Below are positions 5,470 to 8,417 of a DNA stretch of 8,417 bases, piece by piece (the stretch's first letter is position 1; every line of letters starts with the position of its first letter). Source of the DNA: Bacillota bacterium (lineage in GTDB: Bacteria; Bacillota; Clostridia; Oscillospirales; CAG-272); the NCBI GenBank assembly GCA_021199825.1, contig JAJQHI010000163.1:1-8417 (forward strand). Reading direction: 5' to 3'. The position numbers and the translations under genes are program-made. The notes below the pieces were generated by a model. It searched no databases. It had not been told where the DNA came from and worked only from the letters and a program-made list of their open reading frames with translations.

Positions 5470-5733
5470 TTATTCAACCTCAAATATCACACAGCCTGCA
5501 TATTTTCCAAAGATAAAATTGGAAAACTGGCATTCGAGCTTATATATCCCCGCTGTCAGCTCTCCATATTGACGCTTCAGAGGAAACTCAACGGTGTATG
5601 TATGCCATCCCCTGACTTCCTATGCTTCTTCAAGATTATAAGCCGTATCTGCATATTCAACCGCTTCCCAATCTCCTTTTTCCTGTCTATACAATATGGG
5701 AGTATCTTCTCCGCCCCAATTTCGAGGCAGCAT
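5470..5733 (-). pseudogene. Remnant of a bacterial Ig-like domain protein (C-terminal part, in-frame TAG)
   Basis: Reading minus from ATG at 5733, 37 codons (MLPRNWGGEDTPILYRQEKG, then DWEAVEYADTAYNLEEA) end at TAG (5622-5620). The same frame then continues for 49 codons to TAA (5472-5470), including WHTYTVEFPLKRQYGELTAG followed by IYKLEC. The pattern of an aromatic, EKG-DWEAVE, then a Trp and YG-L-AG-Y-hydrophobic before a terminal beta strand resembles the C-terminal half of the Ig-like (Big_14-type) domains of Firmicutes surface proteins. There is no SD before the ATG, which sits 8 nt after the uvrA stop, and the N-terminal region with a signal peptide is absent. It is therefore most likely a decayed fragment joined to the end of uvrA. 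A stop-codon read-through or a sequencing error is less likely. The domain name is from pattern recall. Confidence 0.6.
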
Positions 5734-5741
5734 GCTTTGAA

Positions 5742-8417
5742 TCAAAGACCGAGCTTTTCCTTCAGATACTGTCCCGTAAATGACTCCTCACACGCTGCAA
5801 CCTCCTCCGGTGTACCGCAGACGACAACCTCACCGCCGCCGTCTCCGCCCTCAGGACCCAAATCTATAATATAATCCGCCGTCTTGATGAGGTCAAGGTT
5901 GTGCTCTATTACAACAACGCTGTTCCCCGCGTCAACAAGCCGCTGCAGTATATCCACCAAGCGCTTCACGTCGTCCGTGTGAAGTCCCGTCGTCGGCTCA
6001 TCGAGAATGTATATAGTGCGTCCCGTGTCGCGCCGTGAAAGCTCCGTTGCGAGCTTTACTCTCTGCGCCTCGCCGCCCGAAAGCGTCGTTGACGACTGCC
6101 CCAGCTGTATATATCCAAGCCCCACATCGTAAAGCGTCTGAAGCTTGCGCTTAAGCTTCGGATGATCCCCGAAAAACTCAAGCGCCTCCTCAACCGTCAT
6201 CAAAAGCGCGTCATTTATGCTTTTGCCCTTGTATTTCACCTCAAGCGTCTCACGGTTGTAGCGCTGACCGTGGCATACGTCGCACGTCACATAAACGTCA
6301 GGCAGAAAGTGCATTTCAATCTTCTTAACGCCGTCGCCCTCACACGCCTCGCATCTGCCGCCCCTCACATTGAACGAGAAGCGTCCGGGACCGTACCCGC
6401 GCAGCTTGGCGTCAGGCGTCATAGCGTAAAGCGCCCGCAAATCCGTAAAAAGCCCCGTATATGTCGCGGGATTTGAGCGCGGTGTGCGCCCTATGGGCGA
6501 CTGGTCTATGGATATCACCTTGTCAAGATGCTCAATCCCCTCAATGCGCTCACATTTTCCGGGGAAGGTGTGCGCGCGGTTAAGCTCCCTCGCGAGCGTC
6601 ATATAAAGCACAGAGTCAACCAGACTCGACTTACCTGAACCCGACATGCCCGTCACACATACAAGCGCCCCAAGCGGAAAATCAACGGTGACGTTTCTGA
6701 GATTGTGCTCACGCGCTCCAACAACACGAAGCGCGTGCCCGTTCCCCTTTCGTCTTGAGGCGGGCACGTCTATCTTTTTCCGCCCCGAAAGGTAATCTCC
6801 CGTGAGTGAATTTTCACATGCCGCCACATCATCCGGTGTGCCGACAGCGATAACCTCGCCGCCGTGAACGCCCGCGCCTCTGCCTATATCGACAATATAG
6901 TCAGCCTCGCGCATCATCTCCTCGTCATGCTCAACGACAATCACGGTGTTTCCCAAATCGCGCAGGTTCTTGAGCGTCCTTATCAAAAGCCCGTTGTCGC
7001 GCTGATGAAGCCCGATTGACGGCTCATCGAGAATATAAAGCACACCCATGAGCGAGCTGCCTATCTGCGTTGCGAGCCTTATTCTCTGCGCCTCTCCTCC
7101 CGAAAGCGAGCCTGCCTTGCGGGACAGGGTGAGATACGAAAGCCCCACGTCAGACAAAAATCCAAGACGCGACTTTATCTCTTTCAAAATGTCGCGGGCG
7201 ATACGCTCCTCGGTCGGCGTCAGCTCAAGGTTATTTATAAACTCAAGCGCCTCCGTGACAGACTTTTGAGTGAACGACTCAATGTCAATGCCGCCGACCG
7301 TCACCGCCAGGGCAATATCAGAAAGCCTTCTGCCGTGGCACCTTGGGCACTCGCGCTCATCGACAAACTCATCGTAATAATCGTTCATTCCCCATGTGCG
7401 CCGGCGAAGGTCTATCATGGGGATAAGCCCCTCGAATTTCTTTGCCTGATGGCGTACGGTCCCATCAAAGTACCTGTCAATCTCATAAACGGCGTCTCCC
7501 GTGCCCCAAAGCAACGCGTGATACGCCGACTCGGAATAGTCCTTTATCGGCGTGTCGAGCGTAAAGCCGCAAAGCTTGCCCACAGCCTCAAAGAGCGGTC
7601 CCATCCACGTCTCCTCGTCAAGCGTTTTGAAGCCGTTTACGTTAATCGCGCCCTCCCTTAGGGAAAGCGACTTGTCATATATAATCTTATCGGGCGAAAT
7701 CGACTCAAGAAAGCCCATTCCCGCGCATTCGGGACAAGCGCCGAAGGGATTGTTGAACGAAAACAGTCTCGGCTCAAGCTCAGGAATGCTTATATTGTGC
7801 TCATCGCACGTGTAGTGCTGCGAAAACTGAAGCTCCATCGGGCTATCGTCCCCTCTCGGCACCGTCGCGATGAGAACATACCCGTCAGAGGCGCGGAGTG
7901 CCGCCTCAACAGAATCAGACAGCCTCGTTCTTATGTCGGGATGATTCACAAGCCTGTCAACAACAATGTCAATCGAGTGCTTTTTGTTTTTGTCAAGCTT
8001 TATCTCCTCCGAAAGCTCATAAACCGACCCGTCAATTCTCACCCTCACATATCCCGACTTTTTGGCGTCGGTCAATACCTTTTCGTGCATTCCCTTCTTT
8101 CCCTTCACAACAGGAGACAGCACCAAAAAGCGCTCCCCGTCGGGCAGGGACATTATTTTATCAAGAATCACGTCCGTTGTCTGCGCCGAAATCTCGCGCC
8201 CGCAGACAGGACAGTGCGGAATGCCTATCCTTGCCCACAAAAGGCGAAGATAATCGTATATTTCGGTGACTGTGCCCACAGTTGAGCGCGGATTCTTTGA
8301 CGTTGTTTTCTGGTCGATTGAAATTGCGGGGGAGAGTCCCGTTATGCTCTCCACGTCAGGCTTGTCCATCTGCCCCAAAAACATTCTCGCATATGATGAA
8401 AGCGACTCCACAAAGCG
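5742..8417 (-). CDS. uvrA: Excinuclease ABC subunit UvrA (5-prime end outside window)
   Basis: UvrA is the DNA damage-recognition ATPase of nucleotide excision repair and loads UvrB. The frame is open to the window edge, with 891 codons plus stop. By comparison with the family, about 50-60 N-terminal residues including the first Walker A are missing. The GTG at 8411 is internal Val in RFVESLSSYAR and not a start. Counting that Val as 1, zinc CXXC pairs lie at 67-70, 226-229, 355-358, 687-690 and 710-713. The first ABC signature LSGGEAQR is at 436-443 and its Walker B LDEPSIGLHQ at 461-470. The second Walker A GMSGSGKSS is at 588-596, the second signature at 777-784 and its Walker B LDEPTTGLH at 803-811. 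Both His switches (VEHD 493-496, IEHN 835-838) are present. All visible motifs are intact. The upstream neighbour, often uvrB in other genomes, is not visible. Confidence 0.97.
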   Translation of the reverse strand, partial: RFVESLSSYARMFLGQMDKPDVESITGLSPAISIDQKTTSKNPRSTVGTVTEIYDYLRLLWARIGIPHCPVCGREISAQTTDVILDKIMSLPDGERFLVLSPVVKGKKGMHEKVLTDAKKSGYVRVRIDGSVYELSEEIKLDKNKKHSIDIVVDRLVNHPDIRTRLSDSVEAALRASDGYVLIATVPRGDDSPMELQFSQHYTCDEHNISIPELEPRLFSFNNPFGACPECAGMGFLESISPDKIIYDKSLSLREGAINVNGFKTLDEETWMGPLFEAVGKLCGFTLDTPIKDYSESAYHALLWGTGDAVYEIDRYFDGTVRHQAKKFEGLIPMIDLRRRTWGMNDYYDEFVDERECPRCHGRRLSDIALAVTVGGIDIESFTQKSVTEALEFINNLELTPTEERIARDILKEIKSRLGFLSDVGLSYLTLSRKAGSLSGGEAQRIRLATQIGSSLMGVLYILDEPSIGLHQRDNGLLIRTLKNLRDLGNTVIVVEHDEEMMREADYIVDIGRGAGVHGGEVIAVGTPDDVAACENSLTGDYLSGRKKIDVPASRRKGNGHALRVVGAREHNLRNVTVDFPLGALVCVTGMSGSGKSSLVDSVLYMTLARELNRAHTFPGKCERIEGIEHLDKVISIDQSPIGRTPRSNPATYTGLFTDLRALYAMTPDAKLRGYGPGRFSFNVRGGRCEACEGDGVKKIEMHFLPDVYVTCDVCHGQRYNRETLEVKYKGKSINDALLMTVEEALEFFGDHPKLKRKLQTLYDVGLGYIQLGQSSTTLSGGEAQRVKLATELSRRDTGRTIYILDEPTTGLHTDDVKRLVDILQRLVDAGNSVVVIEHNLDLIKTADYIIDLGPEGGDGGGEVVVCGTPEEVAACEESFTGQYLKEKLGL

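Noticed and set aside
5276..5874. Plus-strand open frames of 98 and 159 codons over the rplJ leader and the uvrA 3-prime end
   Set aside because: They run antisense across the L10 leader, the promoter, the Ig-like remnant and the conserved uvrA end, have no SD and show no family-like composition.
7797..8285. Plus-strand open frames up to 162 codons opposite uvrA
   Set aside because: They are antisense shadows of a highly conserved gene, and their Arg/His/Ser-rich products look like reverse-frame translation.
8409..8411. GTG as the true start of uvrA
   Set aside because: The frame continues upstream to the window edge with conserved RF residues, and the first Walker A motif of UvrA must lie farther upstream.
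1..8417. Possible new defence, mobile or CRISPR system
   Set aside because: No repeats arranged as arrays, no integrase, transposase, nuclease, toxin-antitoxin or reverse transcriptase motifs were seen. The CPBP gene alone is not evidence for a defence system.

Overview
The window looks like chromosomal DNA from a Gram-positive bacterium of the Clostridia (Firmicutes). The basis is a HAAS/DUF1700-type membrane protein paired with a DUF4097-type beta-strand protein, a TIGR03905-like TSCPD protein, a typical L10 leader with an attenuator ahead of rplJ-rplL, and strong SD sequences. No finer taxonomic placement is justified from the sequence alone. There is no sign of phage, transposon, CRISPR or tRNA/rRNA genes.

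Layout. Plus strand, 64-2525: three co-directional genes. They are a membrane protein with a helical N-terminal domain, a long Ala/Pro/Ser/Gln-rich linker and a DUF1700-like membrane domain (TTG start); an exported acidic DUF4097-like beta-repeat protein (4-bp ATGA overlap); and a small TSCPD-domain protein. They end at a bidirectional terminator (about 2530-2578) shared with the convergent minus-strand pair. That pair, 4123 to 2554, is an Lgt-family membrane protein (GTG start) followed by a CPBP-family intramembrane protease with an 8-bp overlap. It has its own promoter just after the terminator of the next unit.

The rplJ-rplL unit (minus strand, 5212 to 4255) is a complete regulatory unit. 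It has a consensus TTGACA-17-TATAAT promoter with an A-tract UP element, an L10-leader core, an intrinsic terminator within the leader, strong SDs, and a 23-bp-stem terminator at the end. It stands alone: neither rplK/rplA nor rpoB/rpoC is next to it. Upstream of it (minus strand) lies uvrA, cut by the right window edge. Between uvrA and the rplJ promoter is a degenerate fragment (5470-5733) that reads as the C-terminal part of a bacterial Ig-like domain, interrupted by one in-frame TAG.

Functionally this is a mostly ordinary housekeeping region (DNA repair, ribosomal stalk, possible lipoprotein or membrane processing) beside a small envelope-related operon. I do not see a clear new defence or mobile system. 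The most rewarding points are the Ig-like remnant, the divergent Lgt-like protein coupled to a CPBP protease, the L10 attenuator, and the regulatory hairpins that double as coding sequence.
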